Assembly: GCA_028351715.1 (NCBI GenBank)
Contig: JAOMKM010000002.1
Location: 1-64,000, forward strand
Length of the DNA: 64,000 bases
Direction: 5' to 3'
Source: Methylophilaceae bacterium
Lineage (GTDB): Bacteria > Pseudomonadota > Gammaproteobacteria > Burkholderiales > Methylophilaceae
A program made the position numbers and the translations under genes. Of the stretch, positions 8,842-17,905 are shown piece after piece (the first letter of the stretch is position 1; the number at the start of each line of letters is the position of its first letter). The notes below the pieces were generated by a model. The model was not told the origin of the DNA. It did not search any database and worked only from the letters and a program-made list of their open reading frames with translations.

Positions 8842-9726
8842 TTAAATTCCTATTATAGCTGCCCCAATGACTCCAGCTGAGTCACCTAAGCCGTTTTTAA
8901 TTATAGGCGTACTTGGCTCGTTACTAAAAATATTTTTATAAACTTCCCTTTTCCCTATACTATAAAGTTCATCATGATTTGACAAACCACCCCCAATAAT
9001 AATAACGTCAGGATCAATAACATTAATAATATTAGATAGTGCAATTCCAAAATACCGATAAAATTTATTTAGAACAAGTTGTTCTTGCTCATTAAAATTA
9101 TCTTTACTTAAAAAATCAGCAGATGAGATTTTAATTTTTAAATCGCTATTAATAATTTTTTCTAACCCGCTTCCAGATATATATGTTTCAATACATCCTT
9201 TTTTTTTACAGTAGCAATCAGGCCCATAAACATTAATGGTTGAATGTCCCCATTCTCCAGATATATGTTGGGGGCCAGTTCTCAATTTTTTGTTAAATAC
9301 AAAGCCACCTCCGCAACCAGTGCCCATAATGACTCCAAAGACACATGAATATGCTTTTCCTACCCCTAGGGTAGCTTCGGCTAGGGTAAAGCAATTAGCA
9401 TCATTTTCTATGGCTATTTTTTTACCTAATTTCTCTTCTATACTTATTTTTAATGGCAAATTATTTAAACATAGAGTATTTGAATTCCTTAGGAGTTGTG
9501 TTTTTTTTGAAATTGATCCAGGGGTTGCAACACCTAGAGAGTGAGCCTCGTTGTTAATTGACTCAGTAGCCATCTTATAAATATTAGTGATTTGGTTAAG
9601 AATATGATTTGAGCCTAAATGACTTTGAGTAGGGATTCTTTCCCTAAATAAAATATTGTTACCTAAATCAAGAACAGCTGACTCTATTTTAGTACCACCT
9701 AAATCAATTCCAATCCTGTAAGCCAT
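8842..9726 (-). CDS. ROK-family sugar kinase (fructokinase/glucokinase type)
   Basis: 294 residues. N-terminal phosphate-binding loop GIDLGGTKIESAV, second glycine-rich motif MGTGCGGGFV, then the ROK signature GEWGHS followed by the zinc-binding CYCKKKGC. ROK kinases phosphorylate hexoses or N-acetylhexosamines in the cytosol. The substrate cannot be assigned: fructokinase (Mak), glucokinase and N-acetylglucosamine kinase all share these motifs. AGGGA lies 10 bases before ATG. Confidence 0.85.
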   Translation of the reverse strand: MAYRIGIDLGGTKIESAVLDLGNNILFRERIPTQSHLGSNHILNQITNIYKMATESINNEAHSLGVATPGSISKKTQLLRNSNTLCLNNLPLKISIEEKLGKKIAIENDANCFTLAEATLGVGKAYSCVFGVIMGTGCGGGFVFNKKLRTGPQHISGEWGHSTINVYGPDCYCKKKGCIETYISGSGLEKIINSDLKIKISSADFLSKDNFNEQEQLVLNKFYRYFGIALSNIINVIDPDVIIIGGGLSNHDELYSIGKREVYKNIFSNEPSTPIIKNGLGDSAGVIGAAIIGI

Positions 9727-9803
9727 AGAAACATTCCCTAACGATATAAAAATATCATAACGGAGTTTGCAGCGGTTAGAAAATTAAATGTGGAAAGTAT
9801 GAG

Positions 9804-9879
9804 TGGTGGCCAGAGACAGAATCGAACTGTCGACACGAGGATTTTCAATCCACTGCTCTACCGACTGAGCTATCTGGCC
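9804..9879 (-). tRNA. tRNA-Phe (anticodon GAA)
   Basis: A 76-nt cloverleaf with acceptor arms GGCCAGA / TCTGGCC, D-stem GCTC / GAGC, loop TTGAAAA and T-stem GACAG / CTGTC, with CCA encoded. The anticodon stem GTGGA / TCCTC has a U-U mismatch at positions 28-42, where related tRNAs have a pair. Confidence 0.96.
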
Positions 9880-9903
9880 GTAAATTACAATAGCAAGTGC
9901 CGA

Positions 9904-9909
9904 ATTATA
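9904..9909 (-). promoter_or_regulatory. Putative -10 box for tRNA-Phe
   Basis: A perfect TATAAT on the minus strand is followed by TCGGC, a GC-rich discriminator, about 24 bases before tRNA-Phe. No good -35 box is seen at the right distance. A second candidate in the same place is TTGATA with 18 bases to TGTAAT. Confidence 0.35.
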
Positions 9910-9944
9910 TCAAACTTATGTCTGATATGGTCGTTTCGAATTTA

Positions 9945-10529
9945 CTAATTAGATGTAATAAAATGCGCTGAAAATTTTGGAATTTTATTAATTATTTTAA
10001 AGATGGTATATAAAATTCCAAAATAGACTGCATTAGGTAGAAAGAAAGAATTGAAATTATTTGCTAGGAAGCTTAAGCTGCCATAAAAATTTGGGCTACT
10101 TATCCACCCTGATAAAAAATAATGGCTAGAAAAAGAAATAATATAACTTACTAATATTGCTAAGAAGGCAACAGGTAAAAATAATTTTGCTTTAAGTGCC
10201 TTATTACCTGACAAGAACTTTCTTCCTAATTCCCAAGTAAGGATATAAGTAAATATGTGCCCCATATAACTAGTTTCAAAATTAATATGGGTCATGTTAT
10301 TTATATTAATTATATAGGCGTCTATGGATACAATTAAGGCTACAAATAGAAAGAGAAATTTTCTTTGTTTTAGCAAGATTCCTGCAGCTATAAAAATAGC
10401 TAGGCTAGCATCTGGTAAGTTAAAGGATGTTAACTCATGACTAGCTCTAGTAAGTATAATTAAAAATAACAAAACTAAAGCTAGTAAAACATTTATTGTA
10501 AGAAATTTTTGAAAATCTATTTTATTCAT
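9945..10529 (-). CDS. BtuM-like putative cobalamin transporter membrane protein
   Basis: 194 residues with about six membrane helices. The N-terminal TRASHELTSFNLPDASLA matches my memory of the BtuM family, B12 transporters related to ECF S-components in Betaproteobacteria. It follows the btuB-type receptor by 30 bases behind a cobalamin riboswitch, so context strongly supports inner-membrane B12 uptake. The protein has no cysteine at all, whereas characterised BtuM uses a conserved Cys to bind and decyanate cobalamin. In the aligned place this protein has NFETSYMGHIF. No ECF ATPase genes are nearby. Confidence 0.7.
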   Translation of the reverse strand: MNKIDFQKFLTINVLLALVLLFLIILTRASHELTSFNLPDASLAIFIAAGILLKQRKFLFLFVALIVSIDAYIININNMTHINFETSYMGHIFTYILTWELGRKFLSGNKALKAKLFLPVAFLAILVSYIISFSSHYFLSGWISSPNFYGSLSFLANNFNSFFLPNAVYFGILYTIFKIINKIPKFSAHFITSN

Positions 10530-10559
10530 GTTGTGATTTTAGCACTATATATAAAGTTA

Positions 10560-12533
10560 TTAAAAATCAATTTTAAGTCCTCCTGTGAAGACCCTAGAGA
10601 AATTAAAAGGGTAAATAGTGTTGGCGTAACTTTGTACAGCATTGCTGTGTTCGAAAATATTAGAGACTGAACCATAGATACGAAGTTTTTTGAATTGTGT
10701 AAATTTCTTCTTAACTTCGTAGTTGACGCTGACATCTGTCGAAATATATGCTGGTTGTCTTACTGGGCTTTCATTTAGAAAATCATCAAAAATATATGCA
10801 TCTTCTTTCCATGTATGGCTCAGATTAAAACGCATTTGGTCAGTAACCTTATGGCTTAGATTTACTAATATTGAGTTATTAGGCACACCAGGCATAGATC
10901 TACCATCCTGAAACTCAGCGTGTGAATCCTTGCCAATTTTTGCTTCAATGTATTTATAAATAAAATTAATGTTGGATCTGTCGTTGAATTTATAATTATC
11001 ATGAATTTCAAGCCCATATTTCTCAGAGTTATCAATATTTTCATTCTTCCCTGAAGTTGGATTGTAGACAATCTCATCCTTAAGGTCTGAATAAAAGGCA
11101 ACAATTTTTAATTTATTTTTTTGAGTAATGTGGTTAAAGCCTGCATTTAAAGTATCTACTTCTGATGGCTCAATAAATCCATTAAAGTCACGTCTAATGA
11201 AGGCGTATGGGGAATTTGACTGCCATACTGCAACAAAAGATCTATCAATATCTGGAGCTTGGTAGGCATGATTATAATTTCCAAAGAAACTTAATTGAGA
11301 ATCAACCTCATAATTTATACCGATATCCCAAGCATTTAAAGATTCGTCAGTAGAGTAATTAGCTGCTGAATCAGAATGGGTATATTCCACACGTTCATGT
11401 CTAAGTCCCGCAGAAAGTGCAATATTTTTGGGAAGCCAATCGGGTTGTAACTGTGACTCAACAAAAATTGCAAGGTTATCTTTTGTTGTGGTGCCACGAT
11501 TCGTCTGATCTACTCGCTCCGCATCAAAATAATCAATACCAGTTGTTATGGTGTAATTGTCTTCTTGATACTCTGCTGAAATATTTGTACCCATATAGTC
11601 TTTACTATAGAGGGACCCATAAGCTCTAGTTGCATTATAAAGTTTCTCTTCGTAGTAAAAATCTGCTTTTAAATTTAATTTCTCACTTGCCTTATATTCA
11701 AGCCCAGTACTATATTTATCTGAGTCTGTATCATAATTACTATATGCATTACCAGAATTTTGGGCAGGATTTGCATGAAATTCATCCTTGGTCATGGCTC
11801 CCGTTCTGTAGAGGTTAACCCTTGAGCTGGACAGACCAAAGTTTAAAAGCAGGTCTTTAGATGGAGTAAATTTCAATTTAGCTGTTTGTGATTTATTTTT
11901 ATTCCTATCCCTTTCCCCATTTATATCTACATCGGCAAAGCCTTTATGAATATCATCAGTTACATTGACTGATAGATTAAAATTCTTCCCATTAAACCCA
12001 GCGTTAACAATTTTTTTAACTGCATTACTGCTACCAATAGCGGTTTCTATAGAATAACCACTATAATCTTTAGTATAAATTTGTATTACCCCCCCCATCG
12101 CTCCGTCACCATATCTAACTGATCCTGATCCCTTAACAATCTCAATTCTATCGATACTGCTCAGGTCAATTGATCCTAGGAGCTGAGGACTCATATCTAT
12201 GTTATTTAAACGTTGACCATCAATAGATATAACTACATTTTGATAGCCAGCTTCAGCTCCATAACCTCGCATGTCAATCATTGGTTTTGATTTGTCACCA
12301 TAATTTGGAACAATATTAAGCGAGCTATGTTGAGCAAGGTAGTCAGTAAGATTAGTACTTCCTGATAATCCAATTTCTTTTGCTGAATGAATTTCTACAG
12401 AATATGGCAATAGCCCTTCCTGGGTATCGTATTGGTATTTTTTTATAATAATTTCTTTTGTTTGTATATTTGTTTCTGCATTAATTGATGAAGTAATTAA
12501 TGGAAGTATTAAGACTAGATTTTTATAAGACAT
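10560..12533 (-). CDS. btuB: TonB-dependent outer-membrane receptor, BtuB type
   Basis: 657 residues: signal peptide ending SINA, a short TonB-box region (TKEIIIKK), plug domain (residues about 40-150, with RIEIVKGSGSVRYGDGAMGG) and a 22-strand barrel ending in the aromatic-rich SRVFTGGLKIDF, terminal Phe included. The family imports siderophores, cobalamin and other metal complexes across the outer membrane using TonB energy. The cobalamin riboswitch in its leader and the BtuM-like gene behind it make vitamin B12 the likely substrate. It is slightly longer than E. coli BtuB. TTAGGAAT upstream of ATG is the ribosome site. Confidence 0.9.
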   Translation of the reverse strand: MSYKNLVLILPLITSSINAETNIQTKEIIIKKYQYDTQEGLLPYSVEIHSAKEIGLSGSTNLTDYLAQHSSLNIVPNYGDKSKPMIDMRGYGAEAGYQNVVISIDGQRLNNIDMSPQLLGSIDLSSIDRIEIVKGSGSVRYGDGAMGGVIQIYTKDYSGYSIETAIGSSNAVKKIVNAGFNGKNFNLSVNVTDDIHKGFADVDINGERDRNKNKSQTAKLKFTPSKDLLLNFGLSSSRVNLYRTGAMTKDEFHANPAQNSGNAYSNYDTDSDKYSTGLEYKASEKLNLKADFYYEEKLYNATRAYGSLYSKDYMGTNISAEYQEDNYTITTGIDYFDAERVDQTNRGTTTKDNLAIFVESQLQPDWLPKNIALSAGLRHERVEYTHSDSAANYSTDESLNAWDIGINYEVDSQLSFFGNYNHAYQAPDIDRSFVAVWQSNSPYAFIRRDFNGFIEPSEVDTLNAGFNHITQKNKLKIVAFYSDLKDEIVYNPTSGKNENIDNSEKYGLEIHDNYKFNDRSNINFIYKYIEAKIGKDSHAEFQDGRSMPGVPNNSILVNLSHKVTDQMRFNLSHTWKEDAYIFDDFLNESPVRQPAYISTDVSVNYEVKKKFTQFKKLRIYGSVSNIFEHSNAVQSYANTIYPFNFSRVFTGGLKIDF

Positions 12534-12550
12534 TGAATATTCCTAAACAT

Positions 12551-12568
12551 CCATGCGACCCCGCATGG
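12551..12568 (-). other. Hairpin between cobalamin riboswitch and btuB start
   Basis: Perfect 7-bp stem CCATGCG / CGCATGG with a 4-base loop, ending about 17 bases before the btuB ATG and just before its ribosome site. No U-tract follows, so it is not an ordinary terminator. It could be part of the riboswitch expression platform. Confidence 0.4.
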
Positions 12569-12654
12569 GTAAATAAAATAGAAATACGGTCAGAGAATTA
12601 AAAAAGTATTAGGTATTATCTAATTCTAATATCAGCTCCCCGCTGTACTTCAGA

Positions 12655-12835
12655 GTGAGTTTTTAGGCCGGTCTCCGGACTTGTAAGGTTTGATTTAAAG
12701 CCTTCCCAATTTCTCAGTGGCTATATTTATAAATCTTTTATTCTTACTTACCGTTGCGGGGGCAGTATAGGAATTGTATTTAACGCACCTATTTCCCAGT
12801 TTCAATGATTTCTTCGAGAGAAGATTTCATCACCT
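12655..12835 (-). ncRNA. Cobalamin (B12) riboswitch
   Basis: Read on the minus strand, the 396-base gap upstream of btuB holds the full set of conserved blocks: AACTGGGAA, GGTGCG...AATTCC, TGCCCCCGCAACGGTAA, the B12 box GCCACTG (12715-12721), GGGAAGGC and TCCGGAGACCGGCC. It should turn off btuB and the BtuM-like gene when B12 is plentiful. The aptamer segment ATTCCTA (12768-12774) is exactly complementary to TAGGAAT, which covers the btuB ribosome site (12539-12545). Edges are approximate. Confidence 0.93.
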
Positions 12836-12850
12836 AAAAAACTTGAATTG

Positions 12851-12879
12851 ATAGTACCACAGAATAAAAGAAGTATTAA
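12851..12879 (-). promoter_or_regulatory. Putative promoter of the B12 uptake operon
   Basis: On the minus strand TTAATA and TACTAT are spaced by 17 bases, immediately upstream of the riboswitch. Only a moderate match to sigma-70 consensus, but the position is right. Confidence 0.4.
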
Positions 12880-12929
12880 TTTAAACTAGCGTACTAATAA
12901 TTTTTAAAGCGAAGTTTATTAAGTTTAAA

Positions 12930-13301
12930 TTAAAAAGAGAAGAGTATGAAGAACCAGGTGAGATATAAGTTTGTAGTAGCGAAAAATACTGTCACATTAC
13001 CAACTTTTTTTAAGTATCTTACTAAATTAATATTTTCGAAAGATATTGTATCAACTGCTACTTGTAATGCAGGATTTAGAAGTTCTATACTTACCATAAT
13101 TAGAACGCTACTGATTAATAAAAGCTTATGAATAGCTGTTTCGCCAATCAGAAATCCTAACGGGATTAGGATGATTGCTAAGTAAATCTCTTGTCGAATT
13201 TTTTTTTCGCTTTTAAAGTGAACCTGAAAATTATCGATAGAATATTTAAGTGCATCAATTAATATAGTACTAAAGGTTTTATTCTTAAATTGATTTTCCA
13301 T
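12930..13301 (-). CDS. dgkA: Diacylglycerol kinase (DgkA family), altered catalytic residues
   Basis: Small inner-membrane kinase fold, 123 residues from the ATG at 13301; the track's longer version begins at a TTG. After KSEKKIRQE come three membrane helices, with LLISSVLIMVSIELLN matching E. coli DgkA closely. Two residues needed for activity in E. coli differ: the AIE glutamate (E76) is Gln in NPALQVAVD, and D95 is Lys in LKKVG. E28, E69, N72 and D80 are kept. Canonical DgkA phosphorylates diacylglycerol made during membrane-derived glycan synthesis. This copy may be inactive or have another role. It lies directly upstream of the B12 operon on the same strand. Confidence 0.85.
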   Translation of the reverse strand: MENQFKNKTFSTILIDALKYSIDNFQVHFKSEKKIRQEIYLAIILIPLGFLIGETAIHKLLLISSVLIMVSIELLNPALQVAVDTISFENINLVRYLKKVGNVTVFFATTNLYLTWFFILFSF

Positions 13302-13406
13302 TAATTGGCTATCTCTTGTTAAAATCAACTGCCATTATATCAAAACTATTAATTAATTAATTAGTCAGGATATGGAGTGTTATTAAATCTATTATCAGGA
13401 GGCAGT

Positions 13407-13679
13407 ATGGTTAGAACTGTAAAATGCGTAAAATTAGGAAAAGAAGCTGAAGGGTTGGATTTCCCTCCATATCCGGGGGAACTAGGCAAGAAAATTTTTG
13501 ATAATGTTTCTAAGCAAGCATGGGGTGAGTGGTTAAAACAGCAAACTATGCTTTTAAATGAAAATCGTCTTAGTTTGGTTGATCCCCAGGCAAGAAAATA
13601 TCTAACTGACCAAACAGAAGCTTATTTTTTTGGAGGTGGTGCTGATAGTGCGTCGGGTTATGTCCCGCCTAGTGAATAA
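13407..13679 (+). CDS. yggX: Fe(II)-trafficking protein YggX
   Basis: 90 residues, the standard family length. I use the ATG at 13407 rather than the track start at 13377, because a perfect AGGAGG lies 5 bases upstream and the protein then begins [17 protein letters not shown] as in other YggX proteins. The conserved Cys is in VKCVKLG, and the C-terminal FFGGG is typical. Family members protect Fe-S enzymes from oxidative damage in the cytosol. Its stop is 2 bases from that of convergent phoU. Confidence 0.95.
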   Translation: MVRTVKCVKLGKEAEGLDFPPYPGELGKKIFDNVSKQAWGEWLKQQTMLLNENRLSLVDPQARKYLTDQTEAYFFGGGADSASGYVPPSE

Positions 13680-13681
13680 AA

Positions 13682-14386
13682 TTAATTTTTTAGTTCAGCC
13701 TTAATTTCATTTATCGAAGAATGTCTTACGTCTTTGCCTTTGACAGTATAAATAACATTTTGTGAAACATTCTTGGAATGATCTCCAATACGCTCTAAAG
13801 ATTTAGCAACAAACATTAATTCGAGTGATAAAGAGATTGTTCTAGGATCTTCTAGCATATAGGTTAACAACTGTCTCATATAAGCTCGATACTCGCCATC
13901 TACTTCCTTATCGCTTTCAAGCACTGCAACAGTTTCACCGACATCAAGTCTTGCAAAAGAATTTAAGGCAGTTCTTAGCATGTACTGTAATTTTTCATAT
14001 ATTGATTGAATTTCTTTTGTCTGAGGTTTACTCATTCGGTCTTTTTCATATATTCGATGTGTTGCTTTAGCAATTTTTGATGCTTCATCGCCAATTCTTT
14101 CAAGATCTGTAATAATTCTTAACATCATCAACACATTTCTAAGATCGCGCGCAGTTGGTGAGCGTTTAGCAATAATTAATGAACAGTCTTCATCAATTTC
14201 TGATTCAAGGTCATTAACTCGTTCATCTTTTTTAATTACGCTATCAGCTAATTTCGCATCAGCATTAAGAAGGGAAGACACAGAGTCAGTTAATTGTTCC
14301 TCAACGATACCCCCCATTTCAAGCACTTTAGCTCTTATGGCTTCTAAGTCAGTATCATACTGAGTGTAAATATGTTCTGCTGCCAT
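13682..14386 (-). CDS. phoU: Phosphate-signalling protein PhoU
   Basis: 234 residues from the ATG at 14386, which has GGAGA 11 bases upstream; the track start (TTG) adds 13 unconserved residues. Two repeats of the PhoU three-helix unit are visible, each with an E/D-x-x-E/D metal motif (RNVLMMLRIITDLERIGDEA and ISLSLELMFVAKSLERIGDHS). PhoU couples the Pst phosphate importer to the PhoR-PhoB system. No pst or pho genes lie next to it, which is less usual, so it is separated from its partners here. Confidence 0.93.
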   Translation of the reverse strand: MAAEHIYTQYDTDLEAIRAKVLEMGGIVEEQLTDSVSSLLNADAKLADSVIKKDERVNDLESEIDEDCSLIIAKRSPTARDLRNVLMMLRIITDLERIGDEASKIAKATHRIYEKDRMSKPQTKEIQSIYEKLQYMLRTALNSFARLDVGETVAVLESDKEVDGEYRAYMRQLLTYMLEDPRTISLSLELMFVAKSLERIGDHSKNVSQNVIYTVKGKDVRHSSINEIKAELKN

Positions 14387-14458
14387 TTTATCTGTTTCTC
14401 CAAAAAGTATTAACTTGTATTGCAATAATAATATTATAAATTAATTGTCATTACCAAT

Positions 14459-15130
14459 TCATCCTCTATTTTTTGAGGTAATAGTTTTTACGCCTTGATG
14501 CGTAGCTAGTAGAAGGGTATTGGCAGGTCTCGATGCAAATAGCCCATTAGTCACAACCCCTACAATTTGATTAATTTCATTTTCTATCTCAATAGGATCA
14601 GAAATTTTTAATCCATGCACATCTAGAATAATATTTCCATTATCTGTAGTGAAGTCCCTTAACTTAGGCTGACCGCCTAATTTTATTAATTGCCTAGCAA
14701 CATAACCTCGTGCCATGGGAAGAACTTCTACGGGTAGAGGAAATTTTCCTAGTACTGGAACAAATTTTGTTTCATCACAAATGCATATAAAATTTTTGGC
14801 ATTAGCAGCTACAATTTTTTCTCTAGTTAATGCCCCACCCCCACCCTTTAACATGTGCATGTGTTCAGTAATTTCATCTGCACCATCTACATAGATATCC
14901 ATTCCATTAATTGTATTTAAATCAAAAACTTGAATACCATGTGACTGTAGTCGTTCAGCTGTTGCTTCACTGCTTGCGACTGCACCTTCAATTTTGTGTT
15001 TAATCTTTGCTAAAGCATCGATAAAGTAGTTTGCAGTTGATCCAGTCCCTACACCAATAATTCCTGATTTGACATACTCAATCGCTGCATCTGCAACTTG
15101 CTTTTTCAATTGATCTTGTGTTAAGTCCAT
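14459..15130 (-). CDS. rpiA: Ribose-5-phosphate isomerase A
   Basis: Interconverts ribose-5-phosphate and ribulose-5-phosphate in the pentose-phosphate/ribulose-monophosphate network. 223 residues from the ATG at 15130 (AGGA upstream); the track start adds 16 residues. Motifs: [15 protein letters not shown] near the start, [15 protein letters not shown] and [13 protein letters not shown] with catalytic Glu and Lys. It precedes phoU on the same strand with 72 bases between and is divergent from ilvA. Confidence 0.96.
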   Translation of the reverse strand: MDLTQDQLKKQVADAAIEYVKSGIIGVGTGSTANYFIDALAKIKHKIEGAVASSEATAERLQSHGIQVFDLNTINGMDIYVDGADEITEHMHMLKGGGGALTREKIVAANAKNFICICDETKFVPVLGKFPLPVEVLPMARGYVARQLIKLGGQPKLRDFTTDNGNIILDVHGLKISDPIEIENEINQIVGVVTNGLFASRPANTLLLATHQGVKTITSKNRG

Positions 15131-15211
15131 TTTTTTAAATCCTTTGTTTTGAACAAAAATTATGGTTATATGATACACGTTGAAATGTTTATTGAGTATT
15201 TCTATAAATTT

Positions 15212-16747
15212 ATGAAAAATGAGTATAAAGACAGAATAGATAAAGCAAATGTTTATGATGCAGCTCTGAGGACACCTCTAGAGAAGCAATTAAATTTATC
15301 AAAAAGATTTAATAATAATATTCTATTAAAGCGCGAAGATCTTCAGCCGGTTTTTTCTTTTAAGATACGTGGCGCCTATAATAAAATGAAAAACTTAAGT
15401 GATGAGAATCTTTTAAATGGGGTTATTGCCTGTTCAGCAGGGAATCATGCTCAGGGCGTTGCGTTAGCAGCAAAAATTTTAGAATGTAAGGCAACAATTG
15501 TCATGCCTAAAACAACTCCTATTATAAAAATTAACGCTGTTGAATCCCATGGAGCTGAAGTAGTTTTGCACGGAGAGACACTTCATGAGTGCTTTGATCA
15601 TGCTTTGGGTATTCAAAAAAAACAAGGCTCAATATTTGTCCACCCATTTGATGACCCCGAAGTAATAGCAGGTCAAGGTACGATAGCAAAAGAAATTTTA
15701 GAAGATTACTCTCGTCCAATTGATGCTATTTTTTGCTGCGTTGGAGGTGGTGGTTTAATTTCAGGAATAGCTGCTTATATAAAAGCTGTAAAACCTGAAA
15801 TAAAGATAATCGGTGTCGAAGCTGAGGGTGCGGATGCAATGACACAATCACTTGCAGCAAACAAGAGAGTTACTTTAGATAAGATTAGTTTATTTGCAGA
15901 AGGAGCTGCATTAAAGCAAGTAGGCGAACTTCCTTTTAAAATTTGTCAGCAGTATGTTGATGAAATGATTGTTGTTAGTAAAGATGAAATTTGTGCAGCA
16001 ATAAAAGATGTTTTTGAAGATACGAGAACCATTTTAGAGCCTGCTGGAGCATTAGCAGTGGCAGGTATAAAGTCTTATATTAAAAAAAATAATGTTGAAA
16101 CAAAAACTTTTGTCGCAACTGCTTCTGGGGCAAATATGAATTTTGATCGACTTGGATTTGTTTCGGAAAGAGCAGAAATTGGCGAAGAAAGAGAGGCAAT
16201 TTTTGCTGTTACTATTCCTGAAAAACCCGGAGCTTTTAAAAGCTTTTGCGGTCTAATTGGTGAAAAAAATATTACTGAATTTAATTATAGATATTCAAGT
16301 GATAATAGCGCAAATATTTTTGTTGGTATTAGCGTAAAAAACTTTGATGAGGCTAAATTAATATTTGAAGTTTTAAAAAGAGCTTCTCTTGAACCAATAG
16401 ATTTAACTTATAACGAAGTTGCTAAGCTTCATTTAAGACATTTGGTCGGTGGTCATGCCCCAGAAGCTAAAAATGAAGTTATGTATAGATTTGAATTTCC
16501 TGAAAAACCTGGAGCACTATTAAATTTTTTAGGCAAAATGGGCCATTGGAATATTAGTTTATTTCATTATCGTAACCATGGTTCCGATATTGGAAGAGTA
16601 CTGGTTGGTATGCAGGTTGATGAAGAAAGCAAAGAAGAATTCAAAGAATTTTTAAGGAATCTTGGTTACACCTATATCAATGAGACTAATAATGAAGCTT
16701 ATAAGTTATTTCTTGGAAAAAATAACGATAATATGATTAAAAATTAG
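15212..16747 (+). CDS. ilvA: Threonine dehydratase (biosynthetic)
   Basis: PLP enzyme making 2-oxobutanoate from threonine, the first step to isoleucine. The PLP lysine is in [11 protein letters not shown], the phosphate loop is CSAGNHAQG, and a second glycine loop is [10 protein letters not shown]. Two C-terminal ACT-like regulatory domains ([11 protein letters not shown] and [11 protein letters not shown]) show the isoleucine-regulated long form. The track opens at 15149; family alignment favours the ATG at 15212 (about 511 residues), but 15185 is also possible and no strong ribosome site decides it. Confidence 0.94.
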   Translation: MKNEYKDRIDKANVYDAALRTPLEKQLNLSKRFNNNILLKREDLQPVFSFKIRGAYNKMKNLSDENLLNGVIACSAGNHAQGVALAAKILECKATIVMPKTTPIIKINAVESHGAEVVLHGETLHECFDHALGIQKKQGSIFVHPFDDPEVIAGQGTIAKEILEDYSRPIDAIFCCVGGGGLISGIAAYIKAVKPEIKIIGVEAEGADAMTQSLAANKRVTLDKISLFAEGAALKQVGELPFKICQQYVDEMIVVSKDEICAAIKDVFEDTRTILEPAGALAVAGIKSYIKKNNVETKTFVATASGANMNFDRLGFVSERAEIGEEREAIFAVTIPEKPGAFKSFCGLIGEKNITEFNYRYSSDNSANIFVGISVKNFDEAKLIFEVLKRASLEPIDLTYNEVAKLHLRHLVGGHAPEAKNEVMYRFEFPEKPGALLNFLGKMGHWNISLFHYRNHGSDIGRVLVGMQVDEESKEEFKEFLRNLGYTYINETNNEAYKLFLGKNNDNMIKN

Positions 16748-16816
16748 AATATAAGTGAACAATTCCTATCCAAGCCATATTATAATATTTTTAAAATTAA
16801 TGGGGAAAAATACTAA

Positions 16817-17905
16817 ATGAATCTAATAAAAATAGCTTTGCTGTCAATTTTCTTGATTGGATGTGGGGAGACTGATAGAGGAAAAGCATACATCACCTCT
16901 CAAGAGGGAGGTATTTCTGTAATTGACTTAAATACAATGGAAGTTATAAATAAATTAAATGCTGGGGGTTACCCAAGAGGTATAGGTATAACCAAAGATG
17001 GCTCGTATATAATTACTGCCAATAAGTCGGAAGCTTCCATCACAGTTACGAATGAGAAAACCAATGAAATTGAAAAAAACATTGAAGTAGGAATTAATCC
17101 AGAGTTTGTTCGAGTATTAAATGATCAAGTTTTTGTATCAACCGAGCCGTCCTCAACAGGTAAGCCACCTGCTAAAGGAGAAATGCATAAGGAAGAGGAA
17201 GAGGATGATGATGATCGAACTCCTGCAAAAATTGCCGTAGTTGATCTTGTAGAAGGTAAAAAAATAAGAGAAATTACTGCTGGTCCTGAGACAGAAGGTA
17301 TAGAGTTTAGTAAAGATGGCATGCAAATTATTGTTACTAATGAAGCTGATAATACGATCACTGTTCATGATTTTACATCAGGGGACTTACTTAAAACTAT
17401 CCAAGTAGAACCTTACGGCTTGAGACCTAGAGGTATTAAAGTTTCTCCAGATGGTAATTTTTATGTGGCTACATTAGAGCACAGTGATAATTTTATTATT
17501 CTTGATAAAGAATTTAATCATGTTAAAACTGTAAAAACGCAACATGACGTTTCAGAAGACAATAAACATAAGGGTAAATCACCTTATGGAGTAAGTTTTA
17601 GCCCTTCAGGAGACAGACTTTTTGTTGCAGCAAGTGGCGGATATAAAAAAAGAAGTTCTTTAGAAGTTTATGATGGTAAAACCTATGAAAAAATAAATAG
17701 AGTTGAAACTGAGGGCAGAAGATGTTGGCACTTCACATTCACTCCTGATAATAAAGATATTCTTTTAGCTTGTGGGAGGTCTGATGAGGTTTTAGTCATT
17801 GATGCCAAAGATTTAAATATTAAAAAAAGAATTCCTGTTACTGGGATTCCATGGGGAATCGTAACTTACCCCAAGGCTCTAGGTAGCCTGGATCAGGCAA
17901 GCTAG
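16817..17905 (+). CDS. YVTN-type beta-propeller lipoprotein
   Basis: 362 residues. A short signal peptide ends in the lipobox LIGC, so the protein is probably a membrane-anchored lipoprotein. The rest is a series of about seven blades of the YVTN type (SVIDLNTMEVINKL, AVVDLVEGKKIREI, TVHDFTSGDLLKTI, LVIDAKDLNIKKRI). Length and repeats resemble the beta-propeller proteins associated with PQQ-dependent dehydrogenases, which would suit a methylotroph, but no PQQ gene is nearby. An acidic loop (HKEEEEDDDDR, around residues 125-135) is inserted between blades. Its function is unknown. Confidence 0.7.
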   Translation: MNLIKIALLSIFLIGCGETDRGKAYITSQEGGISVIDLNTMEVINKLNAGGYPRGIGITKDGSYIITANKSEASITVTNEKTNEIEKNIEVGINPEFVRVLNDQVFVSTEPSSTGKPPAKGEMHKEEEEDDDDRTPAKIAVVDLVEGKKIREITAGPETEGIEFSKDGMQIIVTNEADNTITVHDFTSGDLLKTIQVEPYGLRPRGIKVSPDGNFYVATLEHSDNFIILDKEFNHVKTVKTQHDVSEDNKHKGKSPYGVSFSPSGDRLFVAASGGYKKRSSLEVYDGKTYEKINRVETEGRRCWHFTFTPDNKDILLACGRSDEVLVIDAKDLNIKKRIPVTGIPWGIVTYPKALGSLDQAS

